Shown one piece after another: positions 20,661 through 30,593 of a DNA stretch of 64,000 bases. Numbering within the stretch: position 1 is the first letter of the stretch; each line of letters begins with the position of its first letter. Source of the DNA: Peteryoungia ipomoeae (GTDB taxonomy: Bacteria > Pseudomonadota > Alphaproteobacteria > Rhizobiales > Rhizobiaceae); the NCBI RefSeq assembly GCF_004912165.1, contig NZ_STGV01000002.1:186001-250000 (forward strand), given 5' to 3'. The notes under the pieces were generated by a model that made no database searches, was not told the DNA's origin, and saw only the letters and a list, made by a program, of their open reading frames with translations. Position numbers and translations under genes: made by a program.

Positions 20661-21181
20661 TGATGGCCGCCAATGACAGTCAGCGATCCGGCGAAGCCGT
20701 TTTTCTGCCCGAGGCGGAAAACCACCGCGCCTATCGCAATGCCCTCGGCAGCTTCACCACCGGCGTCACGGTGGTGACGGCGATGAGCCCGTCGGGCCCG
20801 ATCGGCATGACGGTGAACAGCTTTGCTTCGGTCTCGCTCGATCCTCCGCTGGTGCTCTGGTCGCCGGCGAAGGGCTCGTCCAAACATGCCGCCTTTGCGG
20901 GTGCACATCACTACGCCATCCACGTGCTGGGCGCCGATCAGGATCACCTGAGCGCGGCCTTCACGCGCGGTGGCGCGGCTTTTGACGGACTTGAGGTCGA
21001 GATCAATGCGCAGGGCGTCCCGGTTCTTCCCGGCACGCTTGCACGGTTCGAATGCGTGCAGCAGGCGCTGCATGACGCCGGGGATCACACGATCATCATC
21101 GGCAAGGTGTTAAGGGTTGCACATCGGCAGGGAGAACCGCTGTGCTTCTCGCAAGGACGTTTCGGCCGCTTTGCGGTCTGA
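20660..21181 (+). CDS. smoA: NAD(P)H:FMN reductase, SmoA-like
   Basis: A 173-aa flavin reductase-like (HpaC/RutF fold) protein with NALGSFTTGVTVVTA, IGMTVNSFASVSLDPPLVLW and the C-terminal CFSQGRFGRF typical of the short-chain FMN reductases that supply FMNH2 to two-component monooxygenases. It overlaps the aldo-keto reductase by one base and has GGGAGG upstream. It should feed reduced flavin to the SmoC-like oxygenase. The set of monooxygenase, aldo-keto reductase and flavin reductase matches smoC, smoB and smoA. Confidence 0.85.
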   Translation: MMAANDSQRSGEAVFLPEAENHRAYRNALGSFTTGVTVVTAMSPSGPIGMTVNSFASVSLDPPLVLWSPAKGSSKHAAFAGAHHYAIHVLGADQDHLSAAFTRGGAAFDGLEVEINAQGVPVLPGTLARFECVQQALHDAGDHTIIIGKVLRVAHRQGEPLCFSQGRFGRFAV

Positions 21182-21370
21182 GCGATGAGTGTGGGAGGAG
21201 GTCGCCGGGGCGTTCGCGCCATCGGATGACGATCGAGGATCTGGGCCATCTGACCTGCGGGAGAGAATTGCTCCCAACGGGGCAGAATCTGGAACAGTCG
21301 TCTTTGCGCCGCAAGGACTTGTCTTCGATAGTCGCCCGAAATTGACCGATGACAAGTGACGGGTGGAGAC

Positions 21371-21955
21371 ATGAGTTTAATCGCATACCTGACCAACCAA
21401 CTCGGCCGGCTGAACGCCGCCGTTTTGACGGTCGGACTCTGGTTGGGCGCCGCAAGCCTTGGCGTCATGCTGTTCTTCATGCTGATGCAGGTCTTCTTCC
21501 GCTACTTCCTCGGCAATGCGCTGGCCTGGAGCGAGGAGGCCTCGCGCTTCCTGATGCTCTGGATGACGGGCCTCATGGTGCCGACGGCCTTTCGCCAGGG
21601 CGGCTTTGTTGCCATCGGCATGATCGTCGACCTCCTCCCCCGCATCATCGCCAATTTCATCGCCCTTGCCTTCCTGCTCTTGTGCGCGGTGGTGCTCTAT
21701 GTCGGCATGCGCATCGGCTGGGCCGAAGTCACAGGCATTGGCGGCCGCTTTGCCATGTCGGCAATTGCAGTGCCCACCTCATTTGACCTTTCCACATGGA
21801 TGAAGGTGCCCCGCGGCTGGATGATGGCCTCGCTCGTCACCGGCATCACGCTAATGTTCGTCGTCAATATCGAACTCATCCTGCGCGCTTTCCTCAATCT
21901 CCTCGGTGAGCGGCTCGCGCCGATCCCGATCGCCGGACAGTTGGGAGCGGAATGA
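21371..21955 (+). CDS. dctQ: TRAP transporter small permease, DctQ family
   Basis: A 194-aa membrane protein with four main hydrophobic segments and the DctQ phrases VFFRYFLGNALAWSEEASRFLMLWM and GLMVPTAFRQGGF. It pairs with DctM to form the membrane part of a tripartite ATP-independent periplasmic transporter, which uses a Na+ or H+ gradient to import organic acids or other anions. ATG 21371 has GGTGGAG upstream and the gene overlaps dctM by an ATGA. The 189-bp gap after smoA shows no other gene. Substrate is inferred from context to be sulfoquinovose or its glyceride. Confidence 0.9.
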   Translation: MSLIAYLTNQLGRLNAAVLTVGLWLGAASLGVMLFFMLMQVFFRYFLGNALAWSEEASRFLMLWMTGLMVPTAFRQGGFVAIGMIVDLLPRIIANFIALAFLLLCAVVLYVGMRIGWAEVTGIGGRFAMSAIAVPTSFDLSTWMKVPRGWMMASLVTGITLMFVVNIELILRAFLNLLGERLAPIPIAGQLGAE

Positions 21956-23244
21956 TGCTCAGCCTCTTCCTGCCCCTTTTCATCGCCTTCCTGCTGTTCG
22001 GCCTGCCCATCGTCTTCGGCCTGATCGCGGCCCCTGCCATCCTGCTCTGGATGAACGGCCAGGAGCGCGACATCGTGCTCCTCTACCGCAACATCTATGC
22101 CGGCATGGACAGCTTCCCGCTGATGGCAATCCCCTTCTTCATGCTCACTGGCGAATTGATGAACAGGGCCGGCATCACGCTGCGCATCGTACGCTTCGCC
22201 CAGGCCATGGTCGGCCACATGCGGGGCGGCCTTGCCCAGGTGAACGTCGTGGATTCCATGATGTTTGCCGGCATTTCCGGCTCGGCCGTCGCCGACGTCT
22301 CGGCGCTCGGCGCCATGCTGATCCCGGCCATGGAGAAGGAAGGTTATACCCGCCGCTTCGCCGCCGGCATCACGGCAGCCTCCGCCATTATCGGGCCGAT
22401 CATTCCGCCGTCCGGCATCATGATCATCTACGCCTATGTGATGGGCGAGAGTGTTGCGGCCCTCTTCCTTGCCGGCATCGTGCCCGGCATCCTGATGGGC
22501 GTCAGCCTGATGGTGATGATCCGCCTCCTGGCTGACCACTATGATCTTCCGGCCGCCACCCAACGCGCCTCCTGGCGCGATCGCGGTCGCGCGATGATCG
22601 GCGCCTTCTGGCCGCTGCTCACCCCGGTCATCATCATGGGCGGCATTCTCGGTGGCGTCTTCACCCCGACGGAGGCTGCGGCAATCGCTGCGGGTTACGC
22701 CTTCTTCCTCGGTCTCTTCGTCATCGGCACGCTGCAATACAAGGATCTCCCCGGCATCCTGATGCGGGCGGCCATGACGTCTGCCGTCGTGCTGCTTCTG
22801 ATCGGCGCTGCCATGGCCTTCAAGACGGTCGCGTCGCTTGCCCACACCCCGGAACTCCTGGCCGACATCTTCCTTAGCCTCAGCGACAATCCACTGGTGC
22901 TTCTGCTGCTGGTCAACATCCTGTTGTTTGTCGTCGGCATGTTTCTCGATGCGGGGCCGGCGATCATCGTGCTTGGGCCGATCCTCGGGCCGATTTTCAT
23001 CTCGCTCGGCGTCGACCCTGTCCACTTCGCCGTCATCATGGTGGTCAATCTCACGGTCGGCCTTCTCACGCCACCCATGGGTCTCGTGCTCTTCGTCACG
23101 TCTTCGGTCTCGGGGCTGAAGGTCGAGACCGTCGCCAAGGCCGTCCTGCCTTTCCTTGCCGCAGAAATCGTGGTGATCTTCCTGATCACCTACTTCCCGG
23201 CGCTGACGCTTACGCTCCCGCGGCTTGCGGGTTTCATCGACTAA
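21952..23244 (+). CDS. dctM: TRAP transporter large permease, DctM family
   Basis: A 430-aa protein with about twelve membrane segments. Family blocks include AIPFFMLTGELMNRAGIT, SGSAVADVSALGAMLIPAM, AASAIIGPIIPPSGIMIIYAY, FTPTEAAAIAAGYA and GLLTPPMGLVLF. It is the ion-coupled translocation subunit partnered with DctQ. Coupled start (ATGA) with dctQ; dctP follows after 25 bp with its own strong ribosome binding site, as usual for the more abundant binding protein. Confidence 0.95.
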   Translation: MMLSLFLPLFIAFLLFGLPIVFGLIAAPAILLWMNGQERDIVLLYRNIYAGMDSFPLMAIPFFMLTGELMNRAGITLRIVRFAQAMVGHMRGGLAQVNVVDSMMFAGISGSAVADVSALGAMLIPAMEKEGYTRRFAAGITAASAIIGPIIPPSGIMIIYAYVMGESVAALFLAGIVPGILMGVSLMVMIRLLADHYDLPAATQRASWRDRGRAMIGAFWPLLTPVIIMGGILGGVFTPTEAAAIAAGYAFFLGLFVIGTLQYKDLPGILMRAAMTSAVVLLLIGAAMAFKTVASLAHTPELLADIFLSLSDNPLVLLLLVNILLFVVGMFLDAGPAIIVLGPILGPIFISLGVDPVHFAVIMVVNLTVGLLTPPMGLVLFVTSSVSGLKVETVAKAVLPFLAAEIVVIFLITYFPALTLTLPRLAGFID

Positions 23245-23269
23245 CTTGAGAAAAGGGAGGAAACTGAAC

Positions 23270-24325
23270 ATGCTCAAGTCCATGCTGAAAGCCTTGGCTC
23301 TGGCCACCGCGCTCACCGTGACGGGTGTCGCGCAAGCAGCCGACATCACGCTGCGGGCGACTGCCAATTCCAATGAGAACGACGAGGATTATGATGGCCT
23401 GGTCGTCTTCAAGAACTACATCGAGAATGCCTCGAACGGCGCGATCGGCGTCGAGATCTTCATGGGCACCCAGCTTTGCGCCACCGGCGAGGAATGCCTG
23501 CAGGGCATCGCCGACGGTTCGCTCGACGTCTACATCTCCACCTCGGGCGGTGCGGCCGGCCTCTTCCCCTATATCCAGGTGCTCGACCTGCCCTATCTGA
23601 TGAGCGACGACCGCGTTGCGGAAGCCGTTCTCACCGGCGACTTTCCGCGCAAGCTGCGTGACCGCGCGCTTACCGACAGCGACAACAAGATCCGCCTGAT
23701 GACCATCGGCAACACCGGTGGCTGGCGCAACTATGCCAATACCAAGCAGACCGTGAAATCGCCTGCGGACCTCAAGGGCCTGAAAATGCGCACCGTGCCC
23801 GCCGACCTGCCGCAGCAGGCCGCGACCGCCGTGGGTGCGGCCCCGACGCCGATCCCGTGGCCGGAACTCTTCACCTCGCTGCAGACAGGCGTCGTCGAGG
23901 GAACCGCCAACGGCATCACCGACATCATGTCGATGAAGTTCCCGGATGCCGGCCTGAAATACCTGACGCTCGACGGCCACAGCTACATGGGCGCCTTCTG
24001 GTGGATGTCGAACGACCGCTTCCAGAGCCTGACACCGGAGCAGAAGCAGATCGTCGTCGATGGTTTCGCCGCCCTCCAGCAGGCAACGTTCGCCTCGCCG
24101 AAGCGCAAGGAAATCGCCGCCTATCAGGAGTTCACCAAGGCCGGCGGTGAAATCTATGTGCCGACCCCTGCCGAAAAGGAAGCCTTCAAGGGCGCTGTCT
24201 CGCCGGTCTTCGACTGGTTCAAGGGCAATGTCACGGGCGGTGCTGAAGTCTTCGACGAATTCACGGCAGCCGTTGCCGAAGCACAGAAGAAGGTCGACGC
24301 TGAACGCGCCGCCGAGCTGAACTGA
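23270..24325 (+). CDS. dctP: TRAP transporter solute-binding protein, DctP family
   Basis: A 351-aa periplasmic binding protein with a signal peptide ending TGVAQA|ADIT (about residue 21). DctP features include MRTVPADLPQQAATAVGAAPTPIPWPELFTSLQTGVVEGTANGI, where the second arginine-type ligand position corresponds to the MRTV strand. A strong AGGGAGGAAA precedes ATG 23270. It captures the ligand for DctQM. Most DctP proteins bind carboxylates. A sulfonated sugar would be a less usual cargo, so the assignment rests on the gene neighbourhood. Confidence 0.93.
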   Translation: MLKSMLKALALATALTVTGVAQAADITLRATANSNENDEDYDGLVVFKNYIENASNGAIGVEIFMGTQLCATGEECLQGIADGSLDVYISTSGGAAGLFPYIQVLDLPYLMSDDRVAEAVLTGDFPRKLRDRALTDSDNKIRLMTIGNTGGWRNYANTKQTVKSPADLKGLKMRTVPADLPQQAATAVGAAPTPIPWPELFTSLQTGVVEGTANGITDIMSMKFPDAGLKYLTLDGHSYMGAFWWMSNDRFQSLTPEQKQIVVDGFAALQQATFASPKRKEIAAYQEFTKAGGEIYVPTPAEKEAFKGAVSPVFDWFKGNVTGGAEVFDEFTAAVAEAQKKVDAERAAELN

Positions 24326-24339
24326 TAGGCTGACAACAG

Positions 24340-24363
24340 GGATGCGCGGTTTGCCGCGCATCC
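24340..24363 (+). terminator. GC-rich hairpin after the TRAP genes
   Basis: Perfect 10-bp arms (GGATGCGCGG and its complement) enclose a TTTG loop 14 bp after the dctP stop. There is no T-tract, so it may be a 3' stabilising hairpin or attenuating terminator rather than a classical intrinsic terminator. It separates the binding-protein gene from the exporter gene. Confidence 0.5.
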
Positions 24364-24421
24364 ACGTCTGCCGCGGCCCGCCCTTTGCGCTCGCTGTGCG
24401 GCTACATCCCGAAGGTGTCCC

Positions 24422-25474
24422 ATGTCTTATCCCTCACCGCCCCCGCCAGACCCTGCGCGGGACGGATCGTCCGTTGCCGTCGTCCAACGCTGGAACACGC
24501 TTTTTCCGGGCGCATCCGTGCCTGTGCTCATCGCGCTCGCCTCGGCCTTCCTGTCAGAGCATTACGGTGCTCCCGCCATGCTGCTTGCGATCCTGATCGG
24601 GCTTGCGCTGCATTTCCTTGCCGAGGATCCGAGAACGTCTGAAGGGTTGGACTTTGCCTCACGCACCATCTTGAGGCTTGGCATCGCGCTGCTCGGTCTG
24701 CGTGTCAGTGTCGCGATGTTTGCTGAACTCGGCCCGGCGGTCATCGTCATGATCGTCTCGGCGGTGATCCTCACCATCCTGTTCGGGCTGATTGCATCGC
24801 GTCTCTCCGGTCAGGGCAGCGGATTCGGCTTCCTCACGGGCGGCGCTGTGGCAATCTGCGGAGCGTCCGCTGCCATGGCGATCTTCGCCGCCCTTGGTGG
24901 CCAGCGCGACAAGGAGGCGGACCAGCAGATGGTGTTCACCGTCATCGGGGTGACCATGCTCTCGACGCTCGCGATGATCTTCTATCCACTGCTCGCAAGC
25001 TTTGCCGGGCTCGACGGCCATGCCACGGGCATCTTTCTCGGTGCGACCATCCACGATGTCGCCCAGGTTGCGGGCGCAGGCTTCTCTGTCTCCGTACCGG
25101 CGGGCGAGACGGCCGTTTTCGTCAAGCTCATCCGGGTCACCATGCTGGCGCCCGTCGTCCTTGTTGCAGCGCTGGCCTTTCGCCGCAGCATCACCGACGG
25201 TTCCCTGCAAAAGCCCCCGCTCCTGCCGGGGTTCGTGGTGGCCTTTCTGGTTCTGGCCACGCTCAATTCCCTCGTGACGATCCCGCCTGTCATCGGCGAT
25301 ATCGCCGGCTCCCTCTCCCGCTGGGCCTTGCTGGTTGCGATTGCCGCCATCGGGGTCAAGACCTCGCTGCCAGATGTCTTTCGCATCGGTGGCCGGGCCA
25401 TCAGCCTGCTTGTGGCTGAGACCGCCTTCCTTGCCCTGCTGGTGCTTGGCGTCCTCCTTTTCCTTCATCCTTGA
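24422..25474 (+). CDS. YeiH/UPF0324-family putative sulfate/sulfite exporter
   Basis: A 350-aa protein with about ten membrane segments and the UPF0324 (Cons_hypoth698) hallmarks ILRLGIALLGLRVS, TGGAVAICGASAAMAI and GATIHDVAQVAGAGFS. Family members are annotated as putative sulfate exporters and often lie near sulfonate catabolism genes, where sulfite must be removed. It is the last gene of the rightward run and is placed to export sulfite released by the SmoC-like oxygenase. Export of sulfite rather than sulfate is inferred. An AAGGTG ribosome site precedes ATG 24422. Confidence 0.85.
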   Translation: MSYPSPPPPDPARDGSSVAVVQRWNTLFPGASVPVLIALASAFLSEHYGAPAMLLAILIGLALHFLAEDPRTSEGLDFASRTILRLGIALLGLRVSVAMFAELGPAVIVMIVSAVILTILFGLIASRLSGQGSGFGFLTGGAVAICGASAAMAIFAALGGQRDKEADQQMVFTVIGVTMLSTLAMIFYPLLASFAGLDGHATGIFLGATIHDVAQVAGAGFSVSVPAGETAVFVKLIRVTMLAPVVLVAALAFRRSITDGSLQKPPLLPGFVVAFLVLATLNSLVTIPPVIGDIAGSLSRWALLVAIAAIGVKTSLPDVFRIGGRAISLLVAETAFLALLVLGVLLFLHP

Positions 25475-26587
25475 TCAGCGGAGAAAGGCGCGAAAACGTC
25501 TGAGCGAAAGGACGAAGAAAACGGAGGTGATAACGAGAAGCCACAGAAGCTGCGGCCAGACGACGGCGAGCCCCGCATCGCGGAAAAGTACCGCCTGCGC
25601 CATGATGACGAAATGGGTATTCGGCGCTGCCGACATGATCCACTGGATTGCGACCGGCATGCTTTCGCGGGGCGTCATTCCCCCCGACAGGATCTGCAGC
25701 GGCAGAAGCACCAGCATCAGCAGCAGGCCAAACTGCGGCATCGATCCGGCAATGGTTGCCAGGAAGATCCCCATGCAGGTCGCCGCAACAAGTTGCAAAA
25801 CGGCGCCGCAGAGAAACAGAAGCATCGATCCCTGCAACGGCACCTGAAGTGCGCCTTCGACGATGACGACGAGCGAATAGGCGGTGGCCAGCAGGACCAC
25901 CAGTCCCATGGACCAGATCTTGGCCAGCATGATTTCGGTTGGACTGACGGGCATGACCAGCAAATGCTCGATGGTGCCGTGCTCCCGCTCTCGGATCAGC
26001 GCTGCGCCCGTCAGGATGATCGACAGCATGGTGACGGTCGAGATCACCTCGGTCACCGAACCGAACCAGGCCTCGGAGAGCTGCGGATTGAAGGCCGCTC
26101 GCAGCGAAAGGTCGACCGGCGGCGCGGCGCCCTTCTGCCCGCGATCCAGAAATGCGCCAATTTCGCCGCTGACGATTTCCTGGATGTAACGCCCCCCGGA
26201 AAAAGCCTGGGTCATGCGAGTCGCATCGATGTTGAGTTGCAGCGAGGGCCGGTGTCCCGCCAGAAGGTTTTTCTGGAAATCCGGCGGAATGTCGATGACG
26301 AAGGTATCCAGCCCGGCATTCATCCGGTCATCGACCTCGGAGGCATCGATGAGCCTGGGCGGCAGGAAATGCGGCGGATAAAGCGCATCGACCATCCGGG
26401 CCGACAGCGGTGAGCGGTCTTCATCGACGATGGAGACCGCGGCCTTGTTGAGGCTTTCCGGCGCCGCTGTCGCGGCCGTGTAGATATTTAGCGTGAAGGC
26501 GTAGACAATCAGGAGCAGAAGTGCCGGATCACGGGCAAGCCCCCGCAGCTCCTTCATTCCGAGATGAAGAATGTTTGCAAGCCGCAT
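25475..26587 (-). CDS. ABC-2 type permease, YhhJ-like
   Basis: A 370-aa ABC-2 membrane protein: one N-terminal helix (about 22-40), a large periplasmic domain to about residue 175, then five to six helices with IREREHGTIEHLLVMPVSPTEIMLAKI, the ABC-2 family signature. ATG 26587 lies 2 bp after the stop of the fused ATPase/permease, whose final codons supply GGCGGAG as ribosome site. An open frame continues upstream inside that gene but is a shadow. It is the last gene of a HlyD-RbbA-YhhJ-like exporter. The substrate is unknown. In other bacteria such systems export drugs or bile-like compounds. It converges on the YeiH-like gene, one base apart. Confidence 0.88.
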   Translation of the reverse strand: MRLANILHLGMKELRGLARDPALLLLIVYAFTLNIYTAATAAPESLNKAAVSIVDEDRSPLSARMVDALYPPHFLPPRLIDASEVDDRMNAGLDTFVIDIPPDFQKNLLAGHRPSLQLNIDATRMTQAFSGGRYIQEIVSGEIGAFLDRGQKGAAPPVDLSLRAAFNPQLSEAWFGSVTEVISTVTMLSIILTGAALIREREHGTIEHLLVMPVSPTEIMLAKIWSMGLVVLLATAYSLVVIVEGALQVPLQGSMLLFLCGAVLQLVAATCMGIFLATIAGSMPQFGLLLMLVLLPLQILSGGMTPRESMPVAIQWIMSAAPNTHFVIMAQAVLFRDAGLAVVWPQLLWLLVITSVFFVLSLRRFRAFLR

Positions 26588-26589
26588 GG

Positions 26590-29394
26590 TCACTCCGCCT
26601 GTTTCTTGAGGAGCAAGGCACCCGCGACCAACAGGATCGGGCCGCTGAGAGCCAGCGCCAGCAGGTCCGGGCCGAGATCCGTAAACTCCAGCCCCTTTGA
26701 GAAGACGCCACGCGAGATCGTGACGAAATGGCTCGCAGGGAAAAGCTGGCCGATCACGGCACCCGCGCCCTGAAGGGCGGAGACCGGGTCGAGCATGCCG
26801 GAGAACTGAACCGATGGGATGATTGTGGCAAGCGTCGTTGCGAAGATCGCGGCAATCTGGCTGCGCATGAAACTCGACAGGAGAAGGCCAAGCGCCGTCG
26901 ACGCAAAGACATAGAACAGTGCCCCGAGCGCCAGCGTCGGAAAGCTGCCCGTTATCGGCACGCCGAAGGCAAACACCGCAAAGGCAGTGAGCATCAGAAA
27001 ATTCAAAAGCGCGATGCCGAGATAGGGCAACTGCTTGCCGATCAGAAACTCCAGACGGGTTGCCGGCGTGACGTAGAAATTGATGATCGAACCGAGTTCC
27101 TTTTCGCGCACCACGCTCAGCACTGACAACATCGCGGGGATGAGCATCAGGAGCAGCGGAATGACCGCCGGCACCATGGCAACAAGGCTTTCGAGGTCGG
27201 GATTGTAGCGATAGCGCAGCGCGATCTCGAAGCGTCCGGCAATCGCTGCATCGCCATGGATCTCGCGGAGCTTTCGCGTCAGCCAGGTGGCATGCATGCC
27301 CTGGACATAGCCCGACACGGTTTCTGCCCGCGAGGGCATGGCGCCATCGATCCATGCACCGATCTCCACCGTCCTGCTGCCGCGGGCAATATCGCGGGCG
27401 AAGCCTGAGGGGATCTCGATGGCAAGGCTGAGTTCGCCTGAGCGAAGGCGCGCTTCGAGCTCGGCCTGATCCGCAATCGGCGGACGCTCGACGAAATAGC
27501 GGGAGCCGGCGATCTCCTGAATGTAGTCGCGGCTTGTGACTGTGTCATCGCGATCAAGGGCCGCAAAGGTCAGATCGCGGACATCGAGGTTGATGCCGTA
27601 ACCGATGACGAACATCAAGATGACGCTGCCGATGAGCGCAAGCGTCGCGCGGATCGGGTCACGCCTCAGTTCCAGCGCCTCGCGCCGCGTGAAGGCGAGA
27701 AGCCGTCTGCGATCAAGCCAATGACGACCGACGCTTTCGACTGGTTGGGACACATTCGCCGGGACCGTGGTCAGTCCTTTGGGACCGCCTTCTGATGCCG
27801 ACCGTCGGTCATCCGCGTCCATCTCGCCGTCTGACGCGATCGCCTCCTGGAGATAGGCGATGAAGGCCTCATCCAGGCCGTTCGCCTGGCGGCGTTCCAC
27901 GATCGCCTGCGGGGTGTCGGTCACCAGGACCTTGCCGGCATGCATCAGCGAAATGCGGTCGCACAGGAAGGCCTCGTTCATGAAATGGGTCGAGACGAAG
28001 ATCGTCACGCCGTCGCGGCGCGTAAGATCCGAAAGAATCTGCCAGAAGGCATCGCGCGCAACGGGATCGACCCCAGAGGTGGGCTCGTCGAGGATCAGGA
28101 TATCGGGTGCGTGAATGAGGGCAACTGCCAGCGACAGGCGCTGGCGCATGCCAAGCGGCAGATCACCCGGCAGGTCGTCGAGGACGTCGCTGAGGTCGAA
28201 GCGGTCGGCAAGTTTGGCCAGCCTGTCGCGAATGACATCTTCCGCAAGTCCGAAGAGCCGGCCATGCAGCTCGAGGTTCTGCCGCACACTCAGCTCCCCA
28301 TAGAGCGAGAAAGCCTGGCTCATATAGCCAACCCGGCGCCGCAGATCGATGTCCTGCGCGTCGACCGCCTGGCCGAAGACCTCCGCACGGCCTTCGCTGG
28401 CCGGCAAAAGCCCGGTCAGCATTTTCATCGTCGTCGTCTTGCCGCAGCCATTCGAGCCGAGAAAACCGAAGATTTCTCCACGCGGGATCTCGAAGCTGAC
28501 CCGGTCGACAGCGGTAAAATCGTCAAAACGCCGGGTCAGATGATCCGCCCGGATGGCAATCTCGACTGCTCCACCCTCTGCTGCGTCCCGCTTCGGCATG
28601 ACGAGCGGTGTATGCTGGCCGCGCCGTTCGGCCGGCAGCAAGGCAATGAAGGCTGCGTCCAGGGTGTGAGTGCCGGTGCGGGCCAGAAGCTCCGCTGGCG
28701 TGCCACTGTCCAGGATGCATCCACCATCCATGGCCAGCAGCCAGTCGAAGCTGGCCGCCTCTTCCATATAGGCCGTTGCAACGATGACGCTCATCTGGGG
28801 CCGGGCGGCCCTGATCCCCTCGATCAACTGCCAGAACTGCCGGCGCGATAGAGGGTCGACGCCGGTGGTCGGCTCGTCGAGGATCAAAAGATCGGGGTCA
28901 TGGATCAGGGCGCAGCAGAGGCCGAGCTTCTGCTTCATGCCGCCCGACAGCTTGGCGGCAGGCCGATCGGCAAAATCGCCAAGGCCCGTGCCCTCCAGCA
29001 GCATGGTGATCCGCCGCTCTCGCTCCTGTCGCCCCAGTCCAAACAGCCGAGCGAAGAATTCGACGTTCTCGAAAACGGACAGAGTGGGATAGAGGTTCTT
29101 GCCGAGCCCCTGCGGCATGTAGGCAATGCGCGGGCAGGTCCGCCGCCTGTGCCGCGCATCGGCCATGTCGCCGCCGAAGAGCTCCACCTTGCCGGACTGG
29201 ATCTTGCGGGCGCCCGAGATCAGCGAGAGCAGGCTCGATTTTCCCACGCCATCCGGGCCGATCAAGCCAACGATCTGCCCGGGCCTGATGTCGAAGGAAA
29301 TCGCCGTCAGCGCCTGTTGCGCGCCATAGAGAAGGCCGACATCCCTGAGGCGAACCGCGGGTTCAGGTCCTGATGCTGCCCCCTCCGCGTCCAT
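26590..29394 (-). CDS. rbbA: RbbA-like fused double ABC ATPase and ABC-2 permease
   Basis: A 934-aa protein (E. coli RbbA/YhiH is about 911) with two ABC domains and a C-terminal ABC-2 permease. NBD1 has the atypical Walker A GPDGVGKS (46-53), [11 protein letters not shown] and [16 protein letters not shown]2 has GSNGCGKT and [13 protein letters not shown] but a degenerate signature ([12 protein letters not shown]). The permease starts near 580 with a single helix, a periplasmic domain and five helices with [20 protein letters not shown] 29394 lies 1 bp after the HlyD stop. RbbA was described as ribosome-associated, but the operon here points to export. Confidence 0.88.
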   Translation of the reverse strand: MDAEGAASGPEPAVRLRDVGLLYGAQQALTAISFDIRPGQIVGLIGPDGVGKSSLLSLISGARKIQSGKVELFGGDMADARHRRRTCPRIAYMPQGLGKNLYPTLSVFENVEFFARLFGLGRQERERRITMLLEGTGLGDFADRPAAKLSGGMKQKLGLCCALIHDPDLLILDEPTTGVDPLSRRQFWQLIEGIRAARPQMSVIVATAYMEEAASFDWLLAMDGGCILDSGTPAELLARTGTHTLDAAFIALLPAERRGQHTPLVMPKRDAAEGGAVEIAIRADHLTRRFDDFTAVDRVSFEIPRGEIFGFLGSNGCGKTTTMKMLTGLLPASEGRAEVFGQAVDAQDIDLRRRVGYMSQAFSLYGELSVRQNLELHGRLFGLAEDVIRDRLAKLADRFDLSDVLDDLPGDLPLGMRQRLSLAVALIHAPDILILDEPTSGVDPVARDAFWQILSDLTRRDGVTIFVSTHFMNEAFLCDRISLMHAGKVLVTDTPQAIVERRQANGLDEAFIAYLQEAIASDGEMDADDRRSASEGGPKGLTTVPANVSQPVESVGRHWLDRRRLLAFTRREALELRRDPIRATLALIGSVILMFVIGYGINLDVRDLTFAALDRDDTVTSRDYIQEIAGSRYFVERPPIADQAELEARLRSGELSLAIEIPSGFARDIARGSRTVEIGAWIDGAMPSRAETVSGYVQGMHATWLTRKLREIHGDAAIAGRFEIALRYRYNPDLESLVAMVPAVIPLLLMLIPAMLSVLSVVREKELGSIINFYVTPATRLEFLIGKQLPYLGIALLNFLMLTAFAVFAFGVPITGSFPTLALGALFYVFASTALGLLLSSFMRSQIAAIFATTLATIIPSVQFSGMLDPVSALQGAGAVIGQLFPASHFVTISRGVFSKGLEFTDLGPDLLALALSGPILLVAGALLLKKQAE

Positions 29395-29395
29395 G

Positions 29396-30466
29396 TCACT
29401 CGACCAGTCCGGCTGAAAGCTGCGGCGGCCAGTCGGTTGCCTTGTCGAGCCGGACATAGGCCATGCCCGGCAGACCCGTCTTCACCTGCTCGACATACTT
29501 CTTCAACAGCGCCGGCAAAATCTGCGCCTTGACCCGGAACATCAGCTTCTCGCGCTCGGCCTGCGTCTCCACCGTCTTCGGGGTGAACTGCGCCACATCC
29601 GCAACAAAACTGATCGTCGCCGGGATGACATAATCGGGGGCAGCATCCAGGACGAGGCGCGCCTCGGTACCGATCGCCACTCGCCCGACTTCCGCGGTCG
29701 GCAGGAAGAAGGCCATGTAGACATCGCCGAGGTCGACCAGGTTGAGCACCCGCCCGCCCGCGGCCACCACCTCGCCCGGCTGGGCCACACGATACTGGAC
29801 ACGACCATCGCGCGGGGCCTTGAGCGTGCTGTCATCAATCTCGGCCGCAATGCTGTCGATCGCAGCCTTTGTCGCTTCGACGGCCGCCTCGGCATCGATC
29901 ACCTGCGCCTGCGCGGCACCGATTGCCGCATCGCTTGCTGCCACTTGCGCATTTGCGGCCGCAAGCGCCGCCTCAGCCCCGGCCAGGGCTGCACGGTCGT
30001 CTTCCAGCTGCTGCTGGCTGGTGGTGCGGCTTTCCATCAGCCGTTCGGCGCGGGCAAATTTCAGGCTGGCGGCGTCGAGCTGGGCCTTTCGCTGCGCAAC
30101 CACGGCCTCGGCGGCCATTCGCTCCGCCTGCCTTTGCGCCACCAGGCTTGCCGCCGTCTGAACGCCGATTTCGGCGCGCCGTTTCTCGGCTTCAGCCTGC
30201 TTCAGCCGCGCTTCCAGTTGCTGCGTATCCATGACGGCCAGCACATCCCCGGCACTGACGATATCGCCCTCGGTCACTCGGATCTCCTTCAGCCTTCCCG
30301 GAGAGCGGGCAGAGATATCTATCTCGACGGCTTCGATGCGCCCGTTACCGCGGGCGATCGTGTCGGGCAGGCCGTCTCCCTCATACCCCTTCCACGTGAA
30401 GTAAGCGCCGCCAGCCGCAACCAGTGCCAGGATCGCGAGCACGAGCCCACTCTTCCGCTTTGCCAT
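29396..30466 (-). CDS. HlyD/YhiI-family periplasmic adaptor
   Basis: A 356-aa membrane-fusion protein: one N-terminal membrane anchor (about 8-25), a split lipoyl domain ([21 protein letters not shown] and [22 protein letters not shown]), a long Ala-rich coiled coil (about 85-215) and a beta-barrel end. It links the inner-membrane ABC parts encoded downstream to an outer-membrane channel, probably TolC-like, not present here. I prefer ATG 30466, which has GGAG about 8 nt upstream; ATG 30475 adds three residues. It is first in the leftward three-gene operon. Confidence 0.88.
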   Translation of the reverse strand: MAKRKSGLVLAILALVAAGGAYFTWKGYEGDGLPDTIARGNGRIEAVEIDISARSPGRLKEIRVTEGDIVSAGDVLAVMDTQQLEARLKQAEAEKRRAEIGVQTAASLVAQRQAERMAAEAVVAQRKAQLDAASLKFARAERLMESRTTSQQQLEDDRAALAGAEAALAAANAQVAASDAAIGAAQAQVIDAEAAVEATKAAIDSIAAEIDDSTLKAPRDGRVQYRVAQPGEVVAAGGRVLNLVDLGDVYMAFFLPTAEVGRVAIGTEARLVLDAAPDYVIPATISFVADVAQFTPKTVETQAEREKLMFRVKAQILPALLKKYVEQVKTGLPGMAYVRLDKATDWPPQLSAGLVE

Positions 30467-30593
30467 GCCGAACATCTCCGTCGCACGCCCTCAATGTCAG
30501 GGCATGCGGGAAGACTACCCGGCCAGGTGGTGGCGGAACTTGATTTGCATCAAACGGCCCCGCGTGGCTCTCCTGCCACGCAGGTCAGACGGA

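Noticed and set aside
26588..27355. N-terminal extension of the ABC-2 permease to 626 aa
   Set aside because: The extra part is inside the RbbA-like gene in another frame. ATG 26587, with GGCGGAG upstream, gives a complete permease.
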